A stretch of 64,000 nt of DNA. It comes from Microvirga arsenatis. GTDB lineage: Bacteria > Pseudomonadota > Alphaproteobacteria > Rhizobiales > Beijerinckiaceae. The stretch spans positions 186,001 to 250,000 of the forward strand of contig NZ_JAAAXJ010000004.1 in NCBI RefSeq assembly GCF_009910705.1. The letters are read 5' to 3'. The notes under the pieces are model-generated. The model did not search any database and was not told the origin of the DNA. It was given only the letters and a program-made list of their open reading frames with translations. The first letter of the stretch is position 1. Each line of letters opens with the position of its first letter. Position numbers and translations under genes: made by a program. Shown here in pieces: positions 17,016-25,646 of this stretch.

Positions 17016-17885
17016 TCAAGCCTTCAAAAACGCCACCAGAGCCGTGCTCACAGTCTCAGGCTCCTCGTGCTGCACCCAATGGGTGGCGTTCTCGATCCAG
17101 CGGATGCTGCCTTTCTCGCACAGGGCGAGGCTTGCCTCCGCCAGTCCCTTCTCCAGAAAACGGTCTTGGCTGCCCCAGATCACGAGGGTCGGGGGGCGGA
17201 CAGTCGCGTCCTTCATGTCGGGCTTGAACGGCAGGGCGCGATACCAGTTCAGCATGGCGGTGAGCGCACCCGGCTGCGACCATGTTTTTTCGTAAGCGGC
17301 AATATCCTCGTCCGAGAACGTTCCGGGTCGGCTCGTGCGCCGGAGCGCATCCTTGAGGCTGCGATGGCCGTTTGCGGAGAGCATCGTCTCGGGCACGAAC
17401 GGGAGCTGGAAGAAGCCCACATAGAGGCTTCGCAGCATCTGGCTCGGATGCGAGCGCATATAGGCGCCGGCGACCTGGGGATGAGGCGCGTTGAGGACGA
17501 CGAGCCTTTCCACGCGCCCGGGGTGGCGCGACGCCGTCCACCAGGCGGCCAGCCCGCCCCAATCGTGGCCCACGAGGCTGAAGGTCCTGCGACCCAGCGC
17601 ATCGGCAAGACCGACGATGTCGGCGGCGAGCGTGTCGAGGTCGTAGGCGCGCCGGCCCTCCGGCTTGGCGCTCAGGTTGTAGCCGCGCTGATCGGGCGCA
17701 ACGACGCGGAAGCCCGCATCCGCGAGCGGCCCGATCTGGTAGCGCCAGCCCCACCAGTATTCCGGAAAGCCGTGCAGGAGGATCACGAGAGGCCCGCCCT
17801 CGGGGCCGGCTTCGATGCCATGAAGCGTGATGCCGTTGGTGCGGCGGCGGATGCCGGGAGTGGTTGGATCGAAGGCCTGGCTCAT
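17016..17885 (-). CDS. Alpha/beta hydrolase, soluble epoxide hydrolase type
   Basis: A 289-residue hydrolase. It has the oxyanion-hole motif [11 protein letters not shown], a nucleophile Asp in [10 protein letters not shown], an acid in [12 protein letters not shown] and the catalytic His in [12 protein letters not shown]. An Asp nucleophile with HGFPE is typical of epoxide hydrolases and related dehalogenases, which open epoxides to diols. Its start overlaps the ndvA stop, so it is the last gene of a minus-strand envelope operon. The substrate is not known. Confidence 0.85.
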   Translation of the reverse strand: MSQAFDPTTPGIRRRTNGITLHGIEAGPEGGPLVILLHGFPEYWWGWRYQIGPLADAGFRVVAPDQRGYNLSAKPEGRRAYDLDTLAADIVGLADALGRRTFSLVGHDWGGLAAWWTASRHPGRVERLVVLNAPHPQVAGAYMRSHPSQMLRSLYVGFFQLPFVPETMLSANGHRSLKDALRRTSRPGTFSDEDIAAYEKTWSQPGALTAMLNWYRALPFKPDMKDATVRPPTLVIWGSQDRFLEKGLAEASLALCEKGSIRWIENATHWVQHEEPETVSTALVAFLKA

Positions 17886-19678
17886 GCGTGCGCCGACACT
17901 TTCGCCCGCGGCCTCGGCGGCTCCTCGGCGGCCATGAACTGCGCCTTGGCGAGTTCGGCGAAGCGGCCGCCTTTCGCCACGAGCTCATCGAAGGTGCCGC
18001 TCTCGATGACGCGCCCCTGGTCGAAAACGAGGATGCGGTTGGCGTTGCGGATGGTGGCGAGGCGATGGGCGATGACGAAGGTGGTACGTCCCTTCATGAC
18101 TTCCTCCAGCGCCATCTGGAGCTTGCGCTCGGTGGCGGCATCAAGCGCGCTCGTCGCCTCGTCGAGAATCAGGATCGGCGGGTTTTTCAGGAGCGCGCGG
18201 GCAATGGACAGGCGCTGGCGCTCGCCGCCGGAAAGGGAGCGCCCGCGCTCGCCGATCACCGTGTCGAGTCCCTCCGCCTGCCGGGAGATGAACTCGATGG
18301 CCTGCGCCCGCTCCAGCGCCTCGATCATCTCCGCATCCGTGGCGTCGGGCCGCCCCACCTGCAGGTTCTCGCGGATCGTGCGGGCAAAGAGCATGGGCTC
18401 CTGGAACACCACGCCGATGTTGCGGCGAAGCGACGACAGGGTCACGTCGCGGATGTCGAGCCCGTCGATGCGGATGCAGCCCGATTGCGGATCGAAGGCG
18501 CGGTGCAGGAGGCCCAGCGTGGTCGACTTGCCCGAACCGGTGGCGCCCACCAGCGCGATGGTCTCGCCGGCCTGCACGGTGAAGGAGACGTCCTGCACGG
18601 CGGAGCGCTTGCCGTCGTAGGAGAAGCTCACGTTGTCGAAGACCACGTCGCCCCTGTAGCGCTCCACGTTCCTGGCATTGGGACGGTCGTGCACGACGGG
18701 CGCCGTGTCGAGGATCTCGAAGAATTCCTGCAGCTTCGGCGCCTGCATGAAGAGCTGGTTCACGAAGCTCACCGCCTGCTCCAGCCGCCCGATCAGCATC
18801 GTCGCCATGCTCATGAAGGTGACGATCTCGCCGATGGTGGCGAGCCCGTTCAGATGCAGCCAGGTGCCGAGCAGGAAGATCGCCGTGACCGTGATCGTGG
18901 CCGCGGCGCGCGAGGCCACGGAGGCGAGCGCCCACCAGGACAGTACCGGGTTCTGCGCCTGGAGCAATTGATGAATGATGGTGCGCAGCGAGCGCGCCTC
19001 CGCTTCGATCCGGGTGAAGGACTGAATCACCGGCACGTTGCCGAGCGCGTCGGAGGCATGCTCGGCGAGGCTCGAGTGGTAGCGCTCCACCGAGCCCTGC
19101 AGGGTTTCCGTCTTGCGCAGCACGACTGCCGTGAGCACGGCGAAGATGGCGACGAGCGCGACGAGCAGGAGACCGAGGCGCCAGTTCAGGAAAACCGTGA
19201 GCGGCAGGAGCACGACGAGCGCGATCAGGGCGGACATGTGCTCGCGGAAGAAGCCGAGCCAGAGCCAGGACATGCTGCCCGAGCCCTCCAGCATCACCTT
19301 CAGCACGCGCCCGGAATGGGTGGAGGTGTGGAAGGCGAGCGGCAGTTCGAGGACATGCTCGAAGTAATTGGCCACGACGGCAAGCCGCCGCCGGTGCGCC
19401 AGCCGGTCCGCATGCAGGGCCACGAGGGCGCCGGCGCCGATGGAGAAGAGGCCGAAGGCCACCCAGGCGAGAATGAGCGGCGTCAGCACGCCGAAGGTCA
19501 CGGGAGCCGTGCCCGGCACCTGGCCGCGGGTGAGCACGTCGATGATGCGGCCGAACAGGATCGGCTCGGCGAAGGCCGAGATCGCCAGGGCCACGTTGGC
19601 GAGCGCGAGCAGGGCGCCGACCCTGAGATCGGAGCCGAGTTCGCCGAGAACCCGGATGTAGAGCCTGATCAGGCGCAT
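17882..19678 (-). CDS. ndvA: Cyclic beta-1,2-glucan ABC exporter (membrane and ATPase domains)
   Basis: A 598-residue type I ABC exporter of the NdvA/ChvA group, which moves cyclic beta-1,2-glucan to the periplasm for osmotic adaptation and host interaction. Residues about 1-320 hold six membrane segments. The ATPase follows with [10 protein letters not shown] (Walker A), [16 protein letters not shown] (signature), [12 protein letters not shown] (Walker B) and IAHRLATI. The start at 19678 ([10 protein letters not shown]) has AGGA 8 bases upstream; a TTG at 19729 and an ATG at 19687 are alternatives. No cyclic-glucan synthase (NdvB) is in the window. Confidence 0.82.
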   Translation of the reverse strand: MRLIRLYIRVLGELGSDLRVGALLALANVALAISAFAEPILFGRIIDVLTRGQVPGTAPVTFGVLTPLILAWVAFGLFSIGAGALVALHADRLAHRRRLAVVANYFEHVLELPLAFHTSTHSGRVLKVMLEGSGSMSWLWLGFFREHMSALIALVVLLPLTVFLNWRLGLLLVALVAIFAVLTAVVLRKTETLQGSVERYHSSLAEHASDALGNVPVIQSFTRIEAEARSLRTIIHQLLQAQNPVLSWWALASVASRAAATITVTAIFLLGTWLHLNGLATIGEIVTFMSMATMLIGRLEQAVSFVNQLFMQAPKLQEFFEILDTAPVVHDRPNARNVERYRGDVVFDNVSFSYDGKRSAVQDVSFTVQAGETIALVGATGSGKSTTLGLLHRAFDPQSGCIRIDGLDIRDVTLSSLRRNIGVVFQEPMLFARTIRENLQVGRPDATDAEMIEALERAQAIEFISRQAEGLDTVIGERGRSLSGGERQRLSIARALLKNPPILILDEATSALDAATERKLQMALEEVMKGRTTFVIAHRLATIRNANRILVFDQGRVIESGTFDELVAKGGRFAELAKAQFMAAEEPPRPRAKVSAHA

Positions 19679-19780
19679 GCGGAACATCCTGCGAATGGAT
19701 GGAGGACGTGACGGAAACTCCGTTCGCAATAGAGAGTTGCGCCTTCCGCCCCGCCTGAAAAGCCCTTTGGCCGCATGGAC

Positions 19781-21820
19781 TCATCCCTCCTGGGGATAGG
19801 AGGGGCGCAGCTTGCGGCGGAACCGGCCGATCCACCTCGGCCCCAGCTTCGGTTTCTGGACGACTGCATGGCGGGCCGGCCGCGCAAGCAGGATCGCGCC
19901 CTCGCTCGTCTTGCGGATGTGCAGGGTGCGGGTGTGAAACTCCTCGAGGCCGGGCCGATGCCCGATGGAGAGGACGCCGGCACCCTTCAGCTCGTTCTCG
20001 AAGAGCGCCAGCATGGAGGCCTGGTTCTCCTCGTCGAGGGCCGAAGTCGCCTCGTCCATGAAGACCCATCGCGGCTTGTGCAGCAGCACGCGGGCGAAGG
20101 CCACCCGCTGCTGCTGGCCGAGGGACAGGCTGCGGTCCCAACGCTCGTCCTTGTCGAGCATGTCCACGAACTCGCCGAGCCCGCAGCGCTCCAGGGCGGC
20201 GCGAACGTCCTCGTCGCCGAAGGTGTCGGGCGCGGCGGGGTAGCTGAGGGCGGCCCTCAGGGTGCCCAGGGGCAGGTAGGGACGCTGCGGCAGGAACATC
20301 ATCTCGTTGCCGGGGGGGACGCGGATGGTGCCGGAGCCCCACGGCCAGAGGCCGGAGATGGCGCGGAAGAGCGTGCTCTTGCCGGCTCCGGACTCGCCCA
20401 TGATCAGCACCCGCTCGCCGGGCTTGATCTCCGCCGTCGCGTCCTCGATGAGGATGCTCCCGTCGTTGAGGGCGACGGAAAGCCCCTCGAAGCTGAGCCA
20501 GCCCTGAGGATGGGGCTCCACATCGATCTGACCGTTCTCGGCATTGGCATGATCGAGGTCGATGGCAGCCTGCCGGAAGGTGGCGACGCGCAGGACGGCC
20601 GAGCGCCAATCGGCGATCTTCGGGAAGTTGTCGACGAAGTAGCGCAGGGCCGACTGCACCTGGTTGAAGGCGCCGACCACCATCATCATCTCGCCGAAGG
20701 AGAGGCGCCCGCTGAACAGGCCGGGCGCCGCTGCCAGAATCGGCACCACGATGGCGAACCATCCGTAGCCCGATGTGATCCAGGTGAGGCGGGCCAGGGC
20801 GCCGGAGAGCCGGCGCGTGGCGCCGAGCACCGCTTCCACGAACTGGTCCAGGCTGCGCCGCTCGTCGTCCTCGCCGTTGTAGAGGGCGACGCTCTCGGCG
20901 CTCTCGTTCACGCGCACCAGCGCAAAGCGCAGGTCGGCCTCGCGGGCGTAGCGCTCCGTGTTGAGGCGGATCAGGGGGCGCCCCACGAGCCAGGTGAGTC
21001 CCGAACCCAGGCCCGCATAGCCGATGGCGACCCACACCATGTAGCCGTAGATCGTGATTTCGCGGCCGAATGCGGTGAAGGTGGTGATGCCCGAGAGCGT
21101 CCACAGCACGCCGATGAAGCTGACGAGCAGGAGCAGGGCCTGCAGCATGCCGACCCCGAGTTCGGTGGAGAGCTCCGAGAAGAGGCGGCAATCCTCCTGC
21201 ATGCGCTGATCCGGCTGCCGTCCCGATTCGCCCATGAAACCGAGCTGGTAGGCCCGGTTGGGCTTGAGCCACAGGTCGAGCAGCACCTGGGTCAGGCGCT
21301 TGCGCAGGCTGATCTTGAGCCGCTCCTGCAGCCAGGTCTGTGCCACCACGAGGGCGAGGAGCACGGCGATGATGACGACGAAGACGAGAAGCTGGTGGAA
21401 GAAGGAGGCACTGTCGCGTTTTTCCACTGCATCGAAGAAGGCGCCGTTCCATTCGTTGAGCCGCACCTGGCCGAACATGTTGGCCACGAGCACGACCAGG
21501 ATGGCCGCGGACAGCCGCAGCATGGGCCAGCCCATCCCGTTCCGGAACATGTCGCGGAAGAGCGCGGAGAGCTCGCGCCCGATGCTCGGTGATGTCACGG
21601 AGGGTGTCGCCTCGCCGCCCTTCTGCGGCTCCGGCTGGTGGGAGGCGGCAGCCCGTGCCTCCTTCGCCAGGGTGCTGCCCTGACCCGGCCCGGCCTCTCC
21701 GTCCCTCCCCGTCGCCGGAGGCGGGGGCACCTGCTTGCCCATTTTGGGATCGAAGTCCGGCATGTCCTGAAACGCACGATTGTCAACTTGAGGAACTCTC
21801 AAGCTAAAGTGCGTTAACAT
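19781..21820 (-). CDS. SbmA/BacA-related ABC protein with fused ATPase (YddA/BclA type)
   Basis: A 679-residue inner-membrane protein with an ABC_membrane_2 / SbmA_BacA-type domain (RLNEWNGAFFDAVEKRD, LDLWLKPNRAYQLGF, NPDQRMQED-like QPDQRMQEDCRLF) followed by an ATPase ([44 protein letters not shown]). Relatives include E. coli YddA and rhizobial BclA, which import peptides or affect very-long-chain fatty acids of lipid A. The first 80 residues are Pro/Gly/Lys-rich. Start codons at 21820 and 21763 are both possible. It lies between a CAP lipoprotein gene and ndvA. Confidence 0.85.
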   Translation of the reverse strand: MLTHFSLRVPQVDNRAFQDMPDFDPKMGKQVPPPPATGRDGEAGPGQGSTLAKEARAAASHQPEPQKGGEATPSVTSPSIGRELSALFRDMFRNGMGWPMLRLSAAILVVLVANMFGQVRLNEWNGAFFDAVEKRDSASFFHQLLVFVVIIAVLLALVVAQTWLQERLKISLRKRLTQVLLDLWLKPNRAYQLGFMGESGRQPDQRMQEDCRLFSELSTELGVGMLQALLLLVSFIGVLWTLSGITTFTAFGREITIYGYMVWVAIGYAGLGSGLTWLVGRPLIRLNTERYAREADLRFALVRVNESAESVALYNGEDDERRSLDQFVEAVLGATRRLSGALARLTWITSGYGWFAIVVPILAAAPGLFSGRLSFGEMMMVVGAFNQVQSALRYFVDNFPKIADWRSAVLRVATFRQAAIDLDHANAENGQIDVEPHPQGWLSFEGLSVALNDGSILIEDATAEIKPGERVLIMGESGAGKSTLFRAISGLWPWGSGTIRVPPGNEMMFLPQRPYLPLGTLRAALSYPAAPDTFGDEDVRAALERCGLGEFVDMLDKDERWDRSLSLGQQQRVAFARVLLHKPRWVFMDEATSALDEENQASMLALFENELKGAGVLSIGHRPGLEEFHTRTLHIRKTSEGAILLARPARHAVVQKPKLGPRWIGRFRRKLRPSYPQEG

Positions 21821-21867
21821 GGGTTATGTTCCGGAGCTGCCGCCCCGATCCGGGATGTTGCTGTCGG

Positions 21868-22365
21868 TCAGCGCCTGTCGGCCGCGACAGCCAGGGCCCA
21901 GTAGACCTTGTACTTGGAATTCGGCGCATAGGCGGTGGCGATGCCGATCCGCGTTGCCGCGGGGTTGAGCAGCACCCGGTTGTGCGGCGGGCTCTCGCGC
22001 CAGCCGGAAAAGGCCTCGGCCAGGGTGTGATAGCCGGCGGAGAGGTTTGCGGCCGGCTGTGCGAAGCCGGTCGAGGCCAGCCGCGCCTTGAAGGCCTCCG
22101 CCGAGCTTGGGCGATCGGCCCTGGCCATCGCCTCCGCCTCCGCCTGCGCGGCGGCCTGGAGATCCGGATCGAGGGTCAGCGGGCGCAGACCGTTGTTGCC
22201 GCGATAGGCGCTGATCATGTCGCGGGCCATCGCCGCATCCACCTCCGCATCGGCATCGGCCAGGGAGACGTAGAAGCTCGGGGTCTGGACCCGCGTGACG
22301 GGCTTCTCGCTCTGGCAGGCGGCAAGGGCGAGAACGGAGAGGCTGAAAAGGACGAGACGCTTCAT
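21868..22365 (-). CDS. CAP (SCP/PR-1)-domain lipoprotein
   Basis: A 165-residue protein with a lipoprotein signal (SVLALAAC, Cys17 lipidated) and a CAP domain: MISAYRGNNGLRPLTLDPDL, an AEAFSGWRESPPHNRVLLNP core, and RIGIATAYAPNSKYKVYWALAVA at the end. Bacterial CAP proteins are extracytoplasmic with roles that are mostly undefined. The start overlaps the stop of the MscS-type channel gene (ATGA), so both should be made together in the envelope. Confidence 0.85.
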   Translation of the reverse strand: MKRLVLFSLSVLALAACQSEKPVTRVQTPSFYVSLADADAEVDAAMARDMISAYRGNNGLRPLTLDPDLQAAAQAEAEAMARADRPSSAEAFKARLASTGFAQPAANLSAGYHTLAEAFSGWRESPPHNRVLLNPAATRIGIATAYAPNSKYKVYWALAVAADRR

Positions 22366-24866
22366 GCGGGCGTCTTATCCTTGAGAAGGGTTAAGGTTTC
22401 GTCCTCCTTCTCCTCGGCCTTGGCCGGTTTCGGCTCCTCCTCGTGCTCCGGGGCCGGCGCCGGCGCGGGAACCCCGACGCCGGCCTTCCTCAGGCCGCGG
22501 AAGATCTCGAAATAGAGGTCGCTCGACACGCGGCCCGCCGCGTCGATGTCGTCGACGAAGCAGATGAGGTCGAAGTCGATGGTGTTCTCCGTCACCTTCT
22601 TGAACAGCACGCGCGGGGACGGCTCGCTCATCACCTCGCGGTGGGCGAGCGCGGCCTTGCGCATGATGTCCGCCACCAGGTCGGGATCGGAGGCGCGGGG
22701 CACCGGAACCGAGACGAGGACGCGGCCGACGCGGTCGTTGCGCACGCGGTTGCGCACGATGCCGGAGATCAGGTTCGAGTTCGGCACGATCAGCATCGAG
22801 CGGTCGAAGGCCTGGATCTCGGTGGAGCGCACGTTGATCCGGCGCACGTAGCCCTCGCCGTCGCCCACCACCACGAGGTCGCCCACGCGGATCGGGCGCT
22901 CCCAGAGCAGGATGAGGCCGGAGATGAAGTTGTTGACGATGGATTGCAGGCCGAAGCCGATGCCGACCGACAACGCGCCGGCCACGATGGTGAGCCGCTC
23001 CAGGCTCAGGCCCAGATAGGTGAAGGCCACCACGCCCGCGGTGATGATGCCCACATAGCCCGCCGCGGTGCGGATCGAGTTTCGCAGGCCCGCGTCGAGA
23101 TCGGTGGCCGGCAGGAAGGTGTTGTCGAGCCAGCGCTGGATGATCCGGGTGATGGTGAACCCGCCCGCGAAGAGCAGCGCCGCGATGAGGATCGACGACA
23201 GGGAGATGGTGACGTCGCCGACGCTGAAGCCGAAGAACAGGGCCCGGAGCGAGCCCATCACGTCCGTCGACTCGATGCCCCAGGGCAGCAGCACGAGCAG
23301 GATGGCGATGATGATGAGCGCGAGCCGCGCGACGCCGCTCGCCAGGATGCCGATCTGCTCGAGGGAGCGCCGCCGCAGGCCCGTATTGGCCTGCAGGGTC
23401 GTCGCGATCCGGCTCGGCCCGCGCAGGGAGCCGCCGATGAACTCGTCCGCGAAGGCGATGCCCAGGATCAGCATGGCGATGATGATGGAGATCCCCACCG
23501 CCTGATCGATCAGGAAGGAGGCGAGCGCCACGTATCCGCTCACCACGCTGCCGATGACGAGGGCGACCACGAACCAGCCGAGGCTGCGCAGGGGGCCGCC
23601 GATGTCGACCTCCTGCGGCACGTAGGGGCCGAGGCAGGCCTCGTCCTGCGTCTCCCGGGCCGCGAAGCGCCGCAGGAGCTCGGCGAAGATCAGCGCCGCC
23701 GCGAGCGCGAAGACCGCACGGGTGATCACCGTGATCGGAAGCGCCGCCGCGATGGCCTTGTTGAAGGCCTCGATCACCTTGCCCACCACCATGACCGTGG
23801 CGAGCATCACGGAGAAGCTCATGATGCGGGCGGCGGACGCGTCCCGCACCGGGATCAGCCGCCAGGACGTGTGGTCCGGCGCCAGCACGGCATCGATGAG
23901 GGCGCGCACGAAGGCGATGAAGGCGAGGCCGCCGAGGATGGACTTGACCACCTGTTCCAGGCGGGTGGGCACCACGTCGACGGAGTCGAACACCACCCAG
24001 ACGATCCAGCTGCCGGCCACGGCCGGCGCGGCCCCGAGGATCAGGACGCCCAGCGCGGCCAGCAGGCGGCTGCGGCGGGAAGGGTCGTTGACGGCGGGAT
24101 CGCGCCGCACGAGGCGCGGGGCGATGGAGCGCCGGCCGACATAGAGCGCGATGGCGGCGCCGACGGCGATGCCCAGGAGGAGCAGGACGCCGAACGACGT
24201 GTTGCGCCGCAACTGCTCCAGGGCATCGCCCCCGACGATCCCGAGCGCCCGCAGCTCCCGCGGAACCGCCTGGACCACGTTCATCCAGAGGCCGGGGCTG
24301 AAGAGGCCGTCGCTGCGCTCGAACAGGGCGCGGGTGAAGCCGGCGCGCCTCAGGTCGCCGATCTGGGTGCTCAGCTGCTCGGCCTGCACCAGCAGGGCGC
24401 GGCCGAGGCGCTGGGTCTCGTCGAGCTCCGCCACCGCGGCCTCGCGCTCGGCGCGGTCGCGGGCGACGTCGGCGCTCTCCTCCGGCTGGCCCTTCTCCGG
24501 CTTGGGGCCGAGCTGGCTGAGGCGCTGCTTGCTGGCCTCGAGCTTCGGGGTCTGCTCGTCGATGACGGCCCTGATGTCCGCGATGATCGGCTCGATCTGC
24601 TGGCGGATGGCCTGCAGGTCCGCGTCCGACATGGTCCGGCCCTGGATGGCCGCTTCCTTCTGGTCGAGATCGGCCTTGTAGCCGTCGAGCTTGGCGCGGG
24701 CCGCCTTGGTTTCGGCGGAGATCGTGGCCGGCGCGGGGGTGGGCGCAGCCTGAGCCGGAGGATTGGGAGCGGTCTGTGCCGGCTGCGCGAGGGACGTGCC
24801 GCCGGCGGCCAGGCTCAACACGACTACCGCGGCCGACAAGAGCCGCTTGAGGCCAATACCCGTCAT
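22362..24866 (-). CDS. Large mechanosensitive channel (DUF3772 + MscS)
   Basis: A protein of about 834 residues. A signal peptide (LLSAAVVVLSLAAGG...LAQ) is followed by a Pro/Ala linker, a periplasmic alpha-helical DUF3772-type region (about 60-190), many membrane segments, and the C-terminal MscS domain with VGIGFGLQSIVNNFISGLIL and IRVGDLVVVGDGEGYVRRIN. It ends in a Pro/Glu/Lys-rich tail. It would release solutes after osmotic downshock. The ATG at 24866 is preferred over 24935, as it gives a proper signal peptide. It heads the run MscS-CAP-BacA-like-NdvA-hydrolase. Confidence 0.88.
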   Translation of the reverse strand: MTGIGLKRLLSAAVVVLSLAAGGTSLAQPAQTAPNPPAQAAPTPAPATISAETKAARAKLDGYKADLDQKEAAIQGRTMSDADLQAIRQQIEPIIADIRAVIDEQTPKLEASKQRLSQLGPKPEKGQPEESADVARDRAEREAAVAELDETQRLGRALLVQAEQLSTQIGDLRRAGFTRALFERSDGLFSPGLWMNVVQAVPRELRALGIVGGDALEQLRRNTSFGVLLLLGIAVGAAIALYVGRRSIAPRLVRRDPAVNDPSRRSRLLAALGVLILGAAPAVAGSWIVWVVFDSVDVVPTRLEQVVKSILGGLAFIAFVRALIDAVLAPDHTSWRLIPVRDASAARIMSFSVMLATVMVVGKVIEAFNKAIAAALPITVITRAVFALAAALIFAELLRRFAARETQDEACLGPYVPQEVDIGGPLRSLGWFVVALVIGSVVSGYVALASFLIDQAVGISIIIAMLILGIAFADEFIGGSLRGPSRIATTLQANTGLRRRSLEQIGILASGVARLALIIIAILLVLLPWGIESTDVMGSLRALFFGFSVGDVTISLSSILIAALLFAGGFTITRIIQRWLDNTFLPATDLDAGLRNSIRTAAGYVGIITAGVVAFTYLGLSLERLTIVAGALSVGIGFGLQSIVNNFISGLILLWERPIRVGDLVVVGDGEGYVRRINVRSTEIQAFDRSMLIVPNSNLISGIVRNRVRNDRVGRVLVSVPVPRASDPDLVADIMRKAALAHREVMSEPSPRVLFKKVTENTIDFDLICFVDDIDAAGRVSSDLYFEIFRGLRKAGVGVPAPAPAPEHEEEPKPAKAEEKEDETLTLLKDKTPA

Positions 24867-24971
24867 TCCGTCTACCCTATCGCATTCCCCCTGCACCGGT
24901 CCGGTGCCTGAGCGGGGCGGTTCTTTGCGAATCATTACGGCGAAAACTCGCCGCCGGGCAGGCCAAGCGCA

Positions 24972-25008
24972 ACAAAAAAGCCGGGAGGGCGTCGAGCCTC
25001 TCCCGGCT
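24972..25008 (-). terminator. Rho-independent terminator of the small membrane protein gene
   Basis: On the minus strand AGCCGGGAG-(inner GGC/GCC)-CTCCCGGCT forms a strong hairpin followed by TTTTTTGTTG. It lies 19 bases after the stop at 25027. Confidence 0.85.
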
Positions 25009-25026
25009 GCCGTTGGGGAAGAAAGC

Positions 25027-25317
25027 CTACCGCTGCGGCGGCTGGTTCGCCGAGGGCTGCGCGCCGGGGGCCGGATAGGCCGGGTTCGCCGGCGTGATCC
25101 GGTTGGTGGGATTGGCGTTGGACGAGCCGCTCGTGGAGCCCGTCACGTTGGCGCGGGCCGCATCCGTGCCCGGATCGTCGGGCGAGGTCGATCCCACCCA
25201 GATCATGTAGCCGCCGACGGCGACGGCCAGGAGCAGGAGCGACCCGATCAGCACGCCCAGAACCGGCCGGCCGGAGCCTCCCTGGCGGGTGCGATCGTCG
25301 GGAATCAATTGAGCCAT
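25027..25317 (-). CDS. Small single-span membrane protein, stress promoter
   Basis: A 96-residue protein with a short polar N terminus (MAQLIPDDRTRQGG), one membrane segment (VLGVLIGSLLLLAVAVGGYM) and a 50-residue Asn/Pro/Ser/Thr-rich tail that should lie in the periplasm. I recognise no family. AAGAGG lies about 9 bases before the ATG at 25317. An exact EcfG promoter at 25380-25404 would start its mRNA near 25373, and a clear terminator follows, so this is a one-gene unit of the general stress response. Confidence 0.7.
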   Translation of the reverse strand: MAQLIPDDRTRQGGSGRPVLGVLIGSLLLLAVAVGGYMIWVGSTSPDDPGTDAARANVTGSTSGSSNANPTNRITPANPAYPAPGAQPSANQPPQR

Positions 25318-25379
25318 GGTGAGCCTCTTCGAGAAGGGTGGTGTGGCGGGCGAGCGGCAAGGCTCGGCGTTGTCAGGGC

Positions 25380-25404
25380 AACGCCAGATGGCAGAGGCGG
25401 TTCC
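25380..25404 (-). promoter_or_regulatory. EcfG promoter, exact consensus
   Basis: On the minus strand GGAAC (25404-25400) and CGTT (25383-25380) are 16 bases apart. The gene start at 25317 is 63 bases downstream. Confidence 0.75.
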
Positions 25405-25646
25405 TGCCCGCGTCGAATCGTGGCCGTTCGATGGCGCCCGCGCGCTTGTCGGCGGGATCCATTGAAGCACTTTCCCGTTGTTCGAGACGGGCCGGTAACG
25501 CTGTCAGGGACGAGGGGCCGATGGTTCGAACGGGCTTTGGTGACACGAGGTGTCGCAGGATGGAGAACAGCCTCCGCCTTGCGGCGCCAAGCCATGTTTT
25601 CGCCGTTTTCGAGCCCCTTGGGTAATCCCTGATTCAAGGAGAGATC
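25405..25646. other. Rest of the 329-base divergent intergenic region (25318-25646)
   Basis: Besides the EcfG promoter the gap holds a small inverted repeat, CCCGT...ACGGG near 25470-25485, and AAGGAGAG just before the GH2 start codon. I see no second clear promoter and no gene. Confidence 0.4.

Noticed and set aside
18141..21452. Long open frame of over 1000 codons on the minus strand
   Set aside because: It is a shadow of the ndvA and BacA-like genes in another frame; its Arg/His/Pro-rich composition matches no protein.
21792..21815. EcfG promoter (GGAAC, CGTT) on the plus strand
   Set aside because: The spacer is 15 bases and it points into the antisense of a minus-strand gene.
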